A DNA stretch of 64,000 nt from assembly GCA_036345935.2 (NCBI GenBank), contig JADWOT020000005.1, positions 19,446,369 to 19,510,368 of the forward strand. Direction: 5' to 3'. Below are positions 45,768 through 60,038 of the stretch, in pieces (position 1 is the stretch's first letter; every line of letters starts with the position of its first letter). Position numbers and translations under genes: made by a program. This stretch comes from Taenia hydatigena. Taxonomy: Eukaryota > Platyhelminthes > Cestoda > Cyclophyllidea > Taeniidae. A model generated the notes under the pieces. It had not been told where the DNA came from. It saw nothing but the letters and a program-made list of their open reading frames with translations, and searched no databases.

Positions 45768-48700
45768 ATGGCCTGTTCCACAGCCGAGCTCCGCCCACGG
45801 AGAGTGCATCGAGTGGAGGTGGAGACTGAAAACGGAGAAATACCAAAAATGAAATCCACAACATCAGTCATGCAAGCTAATCGAGACTCTCCAGATATCC
45901 GGATAGGTAGAACGGTGGCGGTGACGGTGGAATCGAAACCCGTTTCGCGCTCCAGCAGCGATCGTAGCACCTCGCCTACCGACGCCAACGTGAACAACAC
46001 CACCTCTCCCACTTCATCCACCTCCGCTTCCACTTCCTCCGACGCCTACAGGCACAAGTCCTCCGGTCTCCATGGTGGTCGTGCTGTCAACACCACCACC
46101 TCCTCTGCCGCCTCCATATCTTCCTCCTCCTCCAATGCTGTTGGAGCCAACTCCTCTTCTGCTTCTCCTACTTCTACCGCTGGTTTGGTTGGACTCAGTA
46201 ATCTTGGAAATACGGTGAGGAATTTTGGTGCTTTTTTGCCCATATGGCATTGAAATCCCCCAGTGGATGAATCAATGCCCACCATGCACTATCTGGCTAC
46301 TCTAGTAATATGTTCTCACATCATGTGTGGTCACTTACTCCAATAAACTTATCCGGTTTTAAATTCTCTGTTCGATTAAATAATCCCCACAAATAAACTT
46401 AGGACACAAGTGTATTCACTATGGTAACACAAATTTTAATGTTACACACGGTTGTATCATCGATAGTGCTCCATCTCCTACCAGTTCATAGGATGCACAT
46501 TAGTAGATGTAAATGTGGAGTAAAATTAGATTGTAAAATGACTCCCTCAATTTACATTCAACGAGGTCACTTTGCTTTCGACCTAAAGCAGATCTTGGCA
46601 AAATTTTATCTTCATAAGTTTCCCAATCAATTAGTGGTTTAGCAACTTTCAATCTTTGAAATCCAATCTTGAGTCTTGCAAACTCAGCTTAGCTGCAATA
46701 TTTGAACATTTGGTTGAAGTATAGCCTTTTGCGATTGCATGTTTTGCCAATCTCAAACGGTTGGATTCCCTATATCAATGTAAGCTTTTCACTGTTGGTT
46801 TCCGATTCTTTAATCTCACACCTTATGAAACCCAGTCCCTCAAGGCCCACGTACATAGCTGTTGTTTGGGCTTTCTTTTTCTCCAGTGTTTCATGAACTC
46901 CGTTATCCAATGCCTCAGCAATACTCGGGAGCTGCTTCGCGTCTGTTTGGACTACGTCTATCAGTCCGAATTGAACGTTAATAGCAGCATGAAGGGCAAT
47001 CTCTTTACAGGTATGTAAGTGACCTTCACTCCGCCTTTTCGCCTCTTCACTCCTCCCCTCTACTTTCATTCTTCTTTACTCTCTCATTCTCATTTTATAT
47101 GCATACAAACGCACACACATTGCCTGACTTCACGTGCAAACACTGCCCCACGTAGTTCCCATTGCAGCGACTTTGCTTTCTTGCTTTTCTCAAATTCTCA
47201 TCTTCAGTGTTGCAGTTGAAAGAAGAGCCATTCAAATAATAAGTCGAATGGTAAATAAATGTATGCACTCGTCTGTTGAATTGGATTTCAACTTCTCCTA
47301 TCAATTTCAGCCACCTGAACAAGATCTAGTATCACGTTAAGGTACTAGGAAATTGGATAGCCGCCTCTTCATTGGAACAAAGCTTTGAACCACTTATATG
47401 CAGTAACTGGAAGCTTATATTTTCGACAGAGATGGCGATACGCCTTAATATAAGTCTTGGATACACTTCTGAAGGTCGGCTATCTCACGGCTAATGATTT
47501 GAAAGATCAACTCTCATGGACGTAAGGAAGGGTTGAGTGACTATTCCCTTCCCACTAACTTAGGAAATGTAAAGTGCAGCTTCTGTCCTTTGTCAATTAT
47601 TTGAATCGGTGTCATGATCAAACTGGGTGTTTGTGTTTATGGGATCTACACCTCGCTACGTCGTAGTGACACGGAACATTTTAAATTGCATTTCAAAAGG
47701 GGATGTAAAGGGCCACAGCTAGAAACCCCTTCATACTTATAGCCCGTCTTAAAACTCTCTTAAATGAATTAATAGATTCAATAGAGTGTGAAAATCGCGC
47801 GCTTCTATAACTTCTATTGGTATGAGCAGTCGGTAAATTTCAAACGCATTTTAATATGCAATTCTCGGAATGCGTGACTATAGTGTGGATCCTAGTAACA
47901 AAGCAGTTGGAATGAAATTGAAACCAGGGTTTTTGTGCAAAAAACGTGACTTCAATGCTCACTCTCATACACACACACACACACACACACACACAATTTC
48001 TCTTTCCCTCAAGGTTAAAAATCTGCCTTGCTGGAATAATAATGATGCAGTGCTCAATTTCTTTGTCCAGAGGTCACAGATCCAGTGCGTCAGCTCAATA
48101 AACCGAAAGAAATGCTGTTTTACTAAGGTCACCTATGAGTCACGCGACCTTTATAGATAATTGCCTTGAGCTGGGGGTATCTATGCCTTATTAAAAGTGA
48201 CATAGGTAATCCCGCATCAGATGGTTTGAGGTCACTTCGGCACCTCACTTAGAGGTGTACTTTACTGGATGGTGTTATTTCTTGTCCTCGAGGCAAAACT
48301 GATTTTTTTTGCGTTCATGTCCTATCTCTTGGATCTTATCAGTGTCTGACTCATCCGTCCACCGTTTCGTGGTTGGGGCATTGCATTGTTTTATCATTCA
48401 GGAAAATCACAGAAGAAGTTTGAAGATCTTAACATCAGACATTGTTTCTTATTTTTTCGTTGTCGGTCCTATTTAAGTCCTCTTGGATCTTAAAATTCGT
48501 GACGCCTCCTCCAACTTCGAAAACGTGGATCAGATCACTTCTTTATGTACTTTCTTGGTTAAAAACGATCATGTGCCCTATTTTCTGGCTTATGTGAGCG
48601 GTAAAAAAGTATTCTTCTGTGAGGGAATGGATTGATAAGGTGGCGACTTCACTTTCGCCTGTCCAACTGAAAGAGAATGCCGCATAACTATACACACACT

Positions 48701-51700
48701 TCTGACTTGCAGCCTACGCGGATTTGATGCGTCAGATGTGGACGCCGTCCAGTTCCACCATCGCCTATGTCAGTCCGCAGCGCTTCAGGTCGCAAGTGCA
48801 AAAATTCGCACCGCGTTTCATGGGCTACGCGTAGGTCGTCTTGCCTTCTATTTCCCTTTTTCGTTGGTCGACTTTAATTATCCTTATCATCCACTTTTGT
48901 TTGAAGTCAGCAAGATGCTCAGGAATTTCTCCGCTACCTCGTTCAGGGTCTTCACGAGGATGTCAACCGTGTGACTAAGCGACCACCTTCAGAAGTTCCT
49001 GACTACGACAAGGAGGACCGAATGCCGTGAGTCGGCTAATTATGGTTCCTGAAAAGGAACTCCTTCATACGCTTTCAATCATTATCAATTTTGATTGAGT
49101 TCAACCCTCCCTACCCGATAAAACATTCTTTTCTTTTAAACTTGCTTAATCGGCTTAACGTATGTAGTGGCTGGAGAAATTTTCGTTAGACTGACTTAGT
49201 GACCACAAGACACATTTGCGATTGCCCGAACCATGTTGTGAACCCTGCACTATGGATAGTTTATTAGTATCACCCTAAACTATCTGCGTGATCGGACATT
49301 TCGTCGAAGGGCGTAAACCTTGAAGAGCACATTGATGCAAATTTTAACTTATTTTCTGTCTACTTAAAGCGGACCATTTTATGGTCTTTAAAATCACCGA
49401 ATTGACTCTCAAAGCAGTCATCAGAGCAACAACGCCGTAGCTAAGGCATAAGTAGAGGTGGGATTATCATCGAAAGGCACAAACGCAGCAAAAGTCCTTT
49501 CATGGCATAGTACTTTCTCTACTTCTAACTTCTTGTCAAGATTCGGAGAGTTCTCCTTTCCTTTATCCTATAGCACAGTGCAGTTATCAGACCTGACCGA
49601 AACACCCAAATATTTGATGGCCAGCTTGTTTACGCATCATGTAACTGCCTGTGATGCATCTCTAAATCAGCCATAATATTCCCAACATATATAGGTCTTT
49701 TGCGGAACGATTTGCAGTTCCACAAGGTAGTGGATATGCATGCTTTTGGTTGCATCAAAATCAACATTACCGCATCACGTGACACTCCCAAGCATACAAA
49801 CAGTGTATAAGTATGTAAAAATAAAACAACACGACGTGGGCCATAAAGTGTGCTGACATTTCGAATCCAACAATTCAGCCTAACGACCGTGTTTCTAGCT
49901 AACATTTCAAATGAATTCCGGTTAGAACTTCGCTCCTTAGCTTAGGTTGAGGCGATGTTTTCCAAGCCCTCATTTTTCCCCTATTGGTTACCTCGTCTTG
50001 CGTCGTGATTGGTCACAGGCATCACGTGTGCACATGGGCACGTGTATACACGATTTGAAGCGCAGCGACAGGGGGTTAGTAGAGGGGCCTAGTGAACGCG
50101 GCTTCCATGGCTGATATTTTAAAGCTTCCGTTCTTTTTTATTCGAAGGCTGTTTCGCGTGTAGTATACGAGGTGGTGTTCAATTGGCAAGATGCAAATTA
50201 ACCACACCGGTGCCAAATTATTCCTACTTCCGTACATATGCACACATGCCTATAGGCACATTTGCGTGCAGTCTGTTGTGCTTCTTTTGTCTCAGTACCC
50301 AGTAGTTCACTACGTCCCAGCAACCCGCCTGGTTTGAAAAACATTCCCACCGCTTCCGGGACCAATTGACGTTATGACTTCAAGGTCAAAAGCTCAGCTA
50401 TTTATCTTAGCTGCATTTCAAAAGGTAGTATCATGTTTACCTCAGGGTTCAATCATCAATGGGAAGTCAAATAAATCTTCCATGGGAAGTTGGATTCGCT
50501 CTGCAGTCTCCGTCACAATTGTTCAGGTTTAATCTAGGGTCTTGACAAATAATAACGCTCAACTCGGAGTTACTTGCCTAGATCTATGATGGCCTGTGAA
50601 CAAATGGAAATACAAACATGAGCATTTAGTTGGATCACAAATTGTGTCGGTACGTATTTCCTATGAAGTTCAATAGAATTGTCGTTGAATAATGTCCATG
50701 TTCTTATTCTTTGCTGATTATCTCGTCCATCTGTGATGTTTTTCTTAGTGGTTATTGTATTTTACCATGTCCCGCCTTTTTTAGCATTCAAAAGTAGTTA
50801 AGTAACTATTGAAAGAACTCGGAATCCTGAATCATCTTGATAAAATTGTTGTTGCGACTTTCAGGGACTCAAAGAAGGCAGCACTTTACTGGCAGCGCTA
50901 CAAACGGATCGACGATAGCATCATTGCAGGTGAACATCGAAATGAGCGCGATTTTTGCCCCGAATCCCTCGTCTTCCTGCGTACATTTATCCTTCTGGTT
51001 GTAGATCTATTTCTCGGTCAGTTGATGAGCACACTGGAGTGCATGTCCTGCGGTCACAAGTCGACCACTTTCGATCCCTTCTGGGACCTAAGTCTTCCTA
51101 TTCCTCGGGTGGGTTCACGTTTGCTTTCTTATTAAAATGTTAAATGGCAGTTCAATGCGACTTACCAATGGTTTTATACAAGGTCTGTTCTTTTAGCCCC
51201 TAGAAAGTCCAGCCCCTTCCATAGGTTCTTTTGATTAATAATTGCATCGGTGGCCTTTAATTCAAATTAACAAGTGGAAGTACAAATTTTATGATTGTGA
51301 GATACTTGTCAGCTTCAACGGCTTTCGTGGTCAAATCTGCCCGAATGGTGCACTTTTCCTATTTATTCCAGTAAATTGGAGGGTGTGCCTTGCTTCAGGA
51401 TTGACATAAACCAGAAAATGTCAGCTTATCTACAACCTTTGCCGCTGTTCCGAGCTACTTTTCAGTCTACGAAATTAGACCTAAGCCTTTCGGAGGCGTT
51501 GTTGAATAAGTAACAAGTTGTCAAACGCATTATCGGGTTATGAAGACAATGGCACGACCCGTAATTGAACAGCAACAAAAAAGAACAGAATTAACCTCAA
51601 AAACTACATTTTTATCTGTGGTTGTATTTGCGCGTGGCTTGGCTTTTGGCCCATTCTCCGCAACCATAGTATGTGCCCATATATCTTCCCCTCATGCCTA

Positions 51701-54700
51701 TCCATTATCTTCTCTGCAACTTTCTCCCGATAATAAAGCAGCATAAATGTTGTGTTTTGCATACTCTTTGATGGTTGATTTGGTTAATGAAAAAAGTAGA
51801 ACAAATCGAGTAAGTGATTCCTCTTATGTGTGGGTAAATAATATCTCCGAATTGGTTTGACTTGATATTACCGTTTGGCCACACGCATGTGATAGATGCC
51901 AGAAGCGAAAGGGCAATGAATCAATCAGAAGGGCAGACCTTCGCATGAAAGACGTTCATTGTACAGATTTAAGGTGAATCTTGGTTGGAAAACATCTGCC
52001 AGGACTCTTAACACGAATAATTCCTGTGCTTAAAATCAAGAAGTTTATCCCTCAGATGTAGTGGTAAGCAAAGCCATATTTCAACCCTTCCTACCAGTTA
52101 TTCAAGTTTAGTTTAAACAGTTTTACGAAGGAATTGTTTAAATAACGTTCTCAAGCTTGCAACTTTCCACTGCTCTTTTTCCCTTGGTCAAAAAGCAATC
52201 GTTTGATCGTGCACCAAATCAGCTTGTTCTGCGAAAGCGAAGCTTTTTCCAATGCGACCATCAAAAGCAGTCGAAAGTTGTTCATTTGACATCAAGCAAA
52301 TTATAGCGCTGTGTAATTTGCGTTTGAGAATGGCTCGGAAGGGTCACGCGTCTAATTAAGTCGGCCTTTCTTCTTTACGCTGAAGCCTTCAAATTCAAAC
52401 CTAGTTTCTAAAATTTCAGTGTTTGTTTTAAGTGAAGACAATGAAATTTTGTATTTCGCTGACTTGGAACGCTAAAGTGAGTGACACCTTGTCAGCCTGT
52501 GTTTATGTCTTTTGACTGCAAACTGTCATATGATGAGCTATTTTAGTTCGTCAACCTATTTCTAAGTTGAATGGAAAAAGATACAATTTAGCAGCACAAC
52601 ATTTTTGATTAGAAAATGTCATATGGAAAAGTTATTTGCTTTTTTACCAGAGCATCACATTCGAACTCATAGGGAATTAAAGAGGTGGAGTGTACCACCT
52701 CTATTGTCAAAACTCTCTGCAAACGTGACCTCTTTTGGATGCAAACAGGGCTTGAATGGAGAAAAGCGCAAGAATCAAAAATAGATGGGCAGGAAAACCT
52801 CCGCCACGATGGTAGACATCACGTGGGAAATGCGCGTACTTGCCAGCTTGCCGGGCTGATTTTCTCGTGATGTGGTGGCTTTGAAGGGAATAGGACAGTC
52901 TAAACACGTCCACCTAGTGTCCATTCGCCACCTGTTCCTCTATTTCGTAATAAAGCGCTTTATTTAATTACAGGGTAGCGAGGTGGACATTCACAACTGT
53001 TTCCATCTCTTCACCTCTAGTGAGATTCTGGATGGCGCTGAGCAACCAGTAAGTTGGAAGCCCAATTTCTTTATTCGCTCTCCTCGTCCTCTCGCACTTC
53101 TTCCCCCTCCCCTTCCTCCTCCGCTCTACTGCATTTGGTCTGTTCCATTCACTAGACTGCATGTGTCTACTCCCTCTTTCGCTCTACCAACCGCGCATTC
53201 GCATTTCCCTTTGTCAGGTGCATCGACACACTAGTGCGCTGCCTGTGAGTTCGGCCACAGTGTTTTGACAGCAGTACTTTACTTACTGATAATTTTGCGT
53301 GTTGTTGTCATTCTCATCGTCGCTATTACTGCCAACACTGCCTTCCATTGTGTCGCTTTTCTGACGAACTGTCGCTTAATTCCCTCACTGTGCACCTATA
53401 CATGCAAGAGAAATTACATTGAGTAGATTGCAAGCTACTCTTTCTCCTACTAACACTGCTTTTTATGAGACCCTATTAAAATATTTCCTGCCTGAGAACT
53501 TCTAGAAGTTTAACTTACTAATGGAAATACATTGCTTACTCATCGCAAGAAATGGCGAAACCTTTAAGGATGTCAAATGCAGGGCAATTGACTAGTGACG
53601 TTGAAATTTCGTTGCCATGCGCTAATGAAATTACTGGCTCAACCGTTCTGTAACACACTTAATTCGGTGTGGATCCCAAACCCGATTAATCGACTTGGTT
53701 GCATAATCCTCACAGTCTTTGATGTCTACACTAATTTGCCATCGTGTTAGATCTCGGCCTCGCTTTCAAGGGTTCAAGGTACACCATGTACTGACTTAAT
53801 CCATTCTACAAAGTGATTGGAAGGCAGCACAACTTTCCGTTCCATCAACCTCCCTTTTCATCTTAACTCTTTCATTATTCACTTGAGAAATCCATGCTCT
53901 TTTTTGCATATTCTTTAGTTTTGAGAGGACTGTTTGGAGTAATTAATTTCTTATTCACCTGCGGTAGATGTGGTCACATGAGACGCCCTTTTAACTTTAC
54001 CCTTCGGAGAAAATAACTTGTTATTCTCAACAATCTGACATTATTGAATGAAACGATCGTAAAAGAAGTAATTTTAAGTTCATTAGGTTAACACTCTGCC
54101 GACTGACTAATCCCTGTGCTTCAATTCTGTGGGTAGTTTTTATTAGTGCCAAACCATTCAACCGGAAGAGTCGTGGAGACACAATTGAAGATGCCCCCAT
54201 AGTTAGTATTTTGTGAAAGTAATAATCGTTTTCACTGAACTAGTTCTAGCAACATTGCTGAAGCAAGAAAAGTTCCCAAGGTACATTGTCTCCCTTGGAA
54301 GCTAACAATATCAAGGGAACGATTTCACTTTATTGAGTTTGTAACCTGGATTTCGGTGTTGTCAGGGCCTGAAAGTAGACGAGACAAGCAAGTCTCGCTT
54401 CCGTGTTTACCGGCAAATTTCTGGTGCTTTTTCAATAAGAAAGCAACAGCTGCGATGTCCGGATATCGCAGTCAATCGGAAGCGCATGTTAGCAGTAGTA
54501 ACAGTAGCGGCCTTGGCATAAACAGCATGGCAGTTGGCGCATGTGCTGGGTTGCCTCATTCCCTCTCTTGCGCGCTCTCTCTCTCCCTCGCCCGTCCAAT
54601 CACCCAATAATTCCTAGCTCACGTAATTGTGCAGCCGGAACCTGCCAGAGGTACGCAGGCTGCGCATCATTGTGGTATTTCTCGCCTCTTCACCATCCAC

Positions 54701-57700
54701 CGGTCTACCCATACTCACGTAAGCACGAAAGCATGCGCGTACAAACAGACGCAACAACGTGTTGCCCATCGCGTAAGGTCATTTGCGTGCGTACATCCTT
54801 ACAAAGGGTAGCATACCTCATCGCCTCACTGCTACCACTACCGCGCGGCCATAGCGTGGTGGTGGAACAAGGTGCATGCCTGAGTTTTTGGTTATGCCTT
54901 GCATACATTTACTATTGAGTGCAGAAGACAAGCTCGAGAATGCGCCCTTTTATTGGTTTTATAGTGAGATAAAAAAGTTCCAAATCTGCCTCATAAATAA
55001 TTCTCTTCCATTTTTGCTTACTATTGGTAAAGTACACGCTTGGATTTATAACACAGTCTAAAGCGTAACTCTCTTAATCCAGACCAACGCCTAACCCATC
55101 TTTTTATTGGCTACTTAAAACCCGGTTCAAATTGACCTCCATAAGATTTGAGAAATGCCTTATGTGATCAGTACCTAAATTTACGCCTTTTCTCAAGTAA
55201 GTCCGAGTTTAGCCTTCAATTCCCGATTGCCTGTGGGCTTTGTACGTCCAGTGCTCAGTTATTGAAAGTGAACCCCCGGATTTTTCGCCCGAGTTAGGTA
55301 ACTGACTCCTATGTGCGTTTGAAACGCTATTTTTTATGAATTAAAGAGTAAAAACTATCTTGGCAAGTCTATGCTCACACCAGGCGGTAGTCGAAACGGT
55401 TGTCTGTCAGTCTGTCTTTGTCAGTCTGGCTGTCCATCCGTCTGTCTCCGTGTCCCTGTTTCTTGGTGAACACTCACTTTCGTCCGCAAACAATAATGCT
55501 TTGCGCATATATGTGTTCAATAACAGCACTGTATTTGTCACTCTACTGCCTTCCGCAAACCATAACTCCGTTTTTTCTTCTCCTCCCTTTGTGCAGACTT
55601 GCAGCGGATGCAAACGCCGGCAACCGTGTCGAAAAAGCTTCTCCATCCAACGCTTCCCTACGATCCTGGTGATTCGTATCCTTTTCACCATTCGAATTCA
55701 AATATATCTTTTTTGTTTGAACTGAGTCTGAGATGGTCTAGTCGTCGCTTCTTGAATCAGAACTAATTTATTCAGCTGAAATGGTGTTAAGTTACTTATC
55801 AATTATTTCAGTAGCAGGTGTGAGTCCACTTGTTGAGTTATCACTTGGTTCGTCAAAGAATCCAGTTTTGGACAATTTTGAAATGGCTCGGTAGTGTGGA
55901 TTGTTTGTGCGAGGGTGGCAGATGCTCTGCGCTGCTGATTGTCTATTTCAGTATCAAGTTTGTTCACAGGTTTGAATACGGGCAGTGAGATTTATTGTAC
56001 CACTGAGAAAATCACGAGGGGTACTTAATTAAATATATCTACTGTTTCATTATCCGTAAGGTCATTTTGGATGTCGAATCACTGAGACTACTCCCTACAT
56101 AAGTGTGTCATTCAATACCGCTCATGGCATTAACTTGGTTAGGAAATGTTTGCACTCTTAAATACTGCTGTCACTTTCAATTGGTAAATAGATTATAGGG
56201 TGTTTCATGTCATGATGAAGAGCATCCTTCACGGTTAATGGCATGAACTAATATTTGAGACAGCTATTGCAGTGATTTGCCTCAACTCCAATCGGTGTAG
56301 ACTTCAAACGCTTCTCTGGGGAACGATCGCGCTCCAAACTCACCACATTCATCGACTACCCCATTGAACACCTCGACCTTAATCGCTACGCCTCGCGTTG
56401 TTGTAAGTTGGAGGTTGATCTCTCCTTGCTGATCAAAAACAGTGTTTTCCTCAGAATCATGAGTAGTTGGATTGCTGACTTCCAAATGGCATTCTTATTT
56501 GCGTTTTTATTTTTATATTCTGGTTTAGTGTTTCTAATACAGAGAGTGGAGAAAATTTAGAGGCATTGTATCTTACCATTAGAAAGGAGACTTAAAAATC
56601 CACTTGACACACTGCGTGTAGGCAAGGTGCTTCCTGGGTGAGATAGTCAGCTGTGTTTTGGGCCACTCTTTACTTTGCTCGTCTAAGCTGTTTCGTTTCT
56701 TTTTGTTATAGCTCCCGAGACGAATGCTTCCTATCGTCTTTACGCGGTGTCGAATCACAGCGGCAGCGTATTCGGTGGCCACTACACTGCCTCTTGCTTG
56801 CACCCTAAACTCGGCACATGGTTTGAATTTAATGACACTAGGTGGGTCAGCCTCGTCACTGCCCTCCTAACGGCTCTTTTCGATTATAAATGCTGTTTTA
56901 AGCGAAAACATGTTTTCAAGAGCTTATGTAGTAGCGGTCTGAATTTGCCCATTGAGTAGCTTTATCTCTGCTAGTAAAGCTGTGCCTTCTTTATGGGCGA
57001 GATTTTGGTGTTCTAACCTCCGCCCCTATAGGTTAGTTTCTATGTATACGGTTTTGGAATGTTCTATTAACTTTTGATTAACTTATGATGGAGACGAATT
57101 TTTTGAACAGTAGCTTTGCGCCATCTTCACTACTAGCACTCACATTACAAATGAATTTACTGCACTAGACACTGATGTTAATGTGGGAAAAACAACTCTA
57201 GCAAATTTACCTTTTAATGGCTTTTTTCCCAGCTCTTTTCCTTAGGTATAATCGGGACTCTTCCCGAAAATGTTATTGAAATGGCTCTTGAGGAATCGAA
57301 GTAAAGTGACTCTAACTTTGGTGATTACGAAATAGGTAAAGGTAAAGAATAAGATACCCACCTATTCAGCGCCATAGGCTATTTTTTAATGTAAAAGCAA
57401 AATGACTGCTGTAAGAAGGAAGATGAAGAATAGCAGAGAAGTCGGTTTCACGGAATCGGTCAAGTTAGTCAAGACTTCGAATAGCTGTTGGTACGGTTCG
57501 TTCCAATGACTTGCGACACACATCTGACTGTTCATCAGCATTAAAAAGGGTAGATCTGCGTTATTCTCTGGGCTATTGTACTCTTTGGTACAATCTCCCC
57601 TGTTGCCCTATTTCTAACTCATGTCATAAACTCGGTTTCCAAGCTAACAAAGCATTCCGACAAATTCATATTAGCACTTGAGGATGCGTTAACAGGATGC

Positions 57701-59486
57701 ATCACACGCGCATTCCGTGTTCTTGAGAATGAAGAATGGCGTGTTGACACTCATTAAAGATTTGGGAATTAACCTGTTTGAAATGGGGTTGGCGAGGAAA
57801 CAGTTTACCTACACTTAAGTCATGAAACGAGCAGATTGTGGAAGATTCTGAAAAAAAAGCGCCACATACATTACTAGATGTGGGTAAACTTTGAGATCAA
57901 ATGATTTCTTCTTCGCGTTTTATTCATACATCATGTTAACGCGTCATTCACTTTATATTGTTTGCTGACTAACTGAAGGGGCACGGCGGTACACCTCTGT
58001 CATCCTCACTACCCACTCACTTATCCAGTTGCCTGCACACCTGAAATACGCATTATCTCAACTCACACCTTATCCCACAGCATTAGGCACATGGTGAAAT
58101 GCAGACCGACTTATTCACAAGGCTTTGTTCACCACATAACTCATGCTGCAAAACTTTCTCTCGAGAAGTGTTTGCATTACATTTTAGGATGAGAGGAGGT
58201 AGGTGAATAGGGGATGGCGCCTCATCTCTTATGTTCTCCTCTTGATATTACTTCGAGTTTCAGATGAAAGGATCACTTTTTTGGTGGTAGAATTAGCCAA
58301 TTATTTGTAGAATGGTATAGGACATTAGTAAATAAGTGGAAGCTGAGATGGATAGGAATGGTTATTCTTACATTTATCAAGCCAAAGCACGTTGTATGAA
58401 GGGTGAGATTTGCGATTCCGTATCTCATTGGGAGGGGTGTATGGGTGCCTGGAAGCATTACGCAAAAGTCCCTTCTTTAAGGTTTACTTAGCTTACTTTT
58501 CTCATCCATTCCATTCTCTCCATTCCAGACCTAATGTTCGCTAGTTTTCAAACAAGAGAGATCCCAGAGGAAATGATAATAAACCTGACAAATCCACTTT
58601 TATACCTACAATTAATTACTATTCTGGATTCTCAGAGCATTGTTTGGAAAGGATGAAGAACTGAGTCGATGAATGGGATGTCGATGCGGACTGGCAATGA
58701 CTCACTTTATTCAAACAGATTTGACACTTCTGGATGACCATTTCTGTCCATTTGGGTCATAAGAGATACTAGGCGTCGCACAAGCGGTCATAACCAGTCT
58801 TGGAAATTTCAGTGGACGCATGCTGGCAGACTGTGGCGCATGACGCAAGCTAGTCAATTAAAGCTACTATTTGGCCTTGATGACATTTTATGACGTAGTT
58901 ATTCTCCGTCATAAGGTCTTCTTTGTTGGATCTCAGTTATTGCCAGTCGTTATCTTGACGACAACGAAAATGCCATTGGTCTAGGGAGCGGGAGGGTTGA
59001 AATCAGAACACTCGTAGAGTTTTCCTTCATTGAAATAGCGTGAAAAAAAAAAACGTGAAATCTCTGATCGGCACTCTCGAATCAGTTTTTGGAAAACTTT
59101 TTTACTCTTTACTACTAACCGGACCTTCTCAGAAAGTCACTAACTCCTTTATTCGATTTTTAGCACAAAATATTGGCTATGCTTTGGGGGAGATTTAATC
59201 CCAATATCACTAGAACGGTAGCACTGAGATACCTTTCGTAATGCATTGGCAGTTTATATGCATTCGTGGAGTGAGGGATACCGGTAATCCAGCCTTAACT
59301 TGACTGTTTCTTGGAAAAATTCATCTCCATTTCACATGTCAATGTCTTCTTGATGTTCCATTATGTCGACAAACTTTAATGAGCCGTTCTTCTTGATATA
59401 GAGTGAGACCAATTCGAGAAACCGAAGCTGTATCATCAGAAGCCTACGTTCTCTTCTACCAAAGGATCGACGGCGGGTCCGCTTGA
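45768..59486 (+). CDS. USP2: USP2-like ubiquitin-specific protease, 11 exons, 482 aa
   Basis: Exons are 45768-46214, 46887-47010, 48713-48830, 48907-49026, 50865-50929, 51005-51108, 52974-53048, 55597-55675, 56301-56402, 56712-56841 and 59402-59486, all phase-consistent. After a Ser/Thr-rich N-terminus comes the USP fold: GLVGLSNLGNT|CFMNSV with nucleophile Cys150, MGYAQQDAQEFL, FDPFWDLSLPI, two zinc-binding CxxC pairs (ECMSCG, TCSGC), FSIQRFPTILVI|HFKRFS, GGHYTA with catalytic His435, FEFNDTR with Asp453, and EAYVLFYQR. Sequence order and FDPFWDLSLPI place it with USP2/USP21, cysteine proteases that remove ubiquitin from proteins. The start is the ATG at 45768 (AACACCATGG, strong context) just after an acceptor; a weaker in-frame ATG lies at 45714. 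Most introns are 0.5-2.6 kb, far longer than in the neighbours. Confidence 0.87.
47970..47995. repeat. (CA)n microsatellite
   Basis: A pure run of alternating A and C of about 26 bp lies in an intron of the USP2-like gene. Confidence 0.85.
54356..54610 (+). other. Open frame inside a USP2-like intron
   Basis: An 84-codon frame lies in the intron between exons 52974-53048 and 55597-55675, with an AGTAGTAACAGTAG triplet-like run. It has no similarity to USP sequences and no clear flanking splice pair. I list it only because it is among the longer open frames in this intron. Confidence 0.15.
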
Positions 59487-59974
59487 AAAATCGTGATCCA
59501 CCTCCTCCTCGTTCTATCCACTCCCTTTCTTCCCATTGAAATACGCCTTGCTGACACGTAACAAGATCCATACTCTCCCAACTTTTATCTTCCACTTATA
59601 TCGGACAGGTGGCACGTGTTTCGCGTGCTCCCGCGTGTCAACATACATACACTTATTTTGCAGTAATAGACACGAAAGCCAGGTTTGCGTGTGTTCTTGT
59701 TTGTTTGCCGTCTTTTCAGTTGATTCAGTTGAAGCCAGAGTCTTTCCCACAGTCAAAAAAATAAGTGAAGAAAGTGGTAATGCTGGAGCGAATGAAGATG
59801 ACTAATTGTGATGTAAAGTGGCATCGCCTCCTGCCTTTTTCTGCCCACTTTGATAGTGGTCGGGAAAAAAAGAAAGAGATAATCACTATTATTACTATTA
59901 TCACCACCGCAGATACTGCAACCACCCCCTTATTAATACCCTCCTTCCACTCCCTCCATACTCTCTTCCTCTCC
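59487..59974. other. 3' flank of USP2-like gene
   Basis: Non-coding sequence after the USP2-like stop codon, probably part 3' UTR. I did not find a convincing AATAAA. Confidence 0.35.
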
Positions 59975-60038
59975 ATGTGTGTGCGTGTGTGTGTGTGCGT
60001 GTGTGTGTGTGTGCGTGTGTGTGTGTGTGTCTGTGTAC
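59975..60038 (+). repeat. GT-rich microsatellite, compound (GT)n with GC interruptions
   Basis: About 60 bp of alternating GTGTGT with regularly placed GC steps and one CT. It gives rise to false Cys/Val-rich reading frames. Confidence 0.85.
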
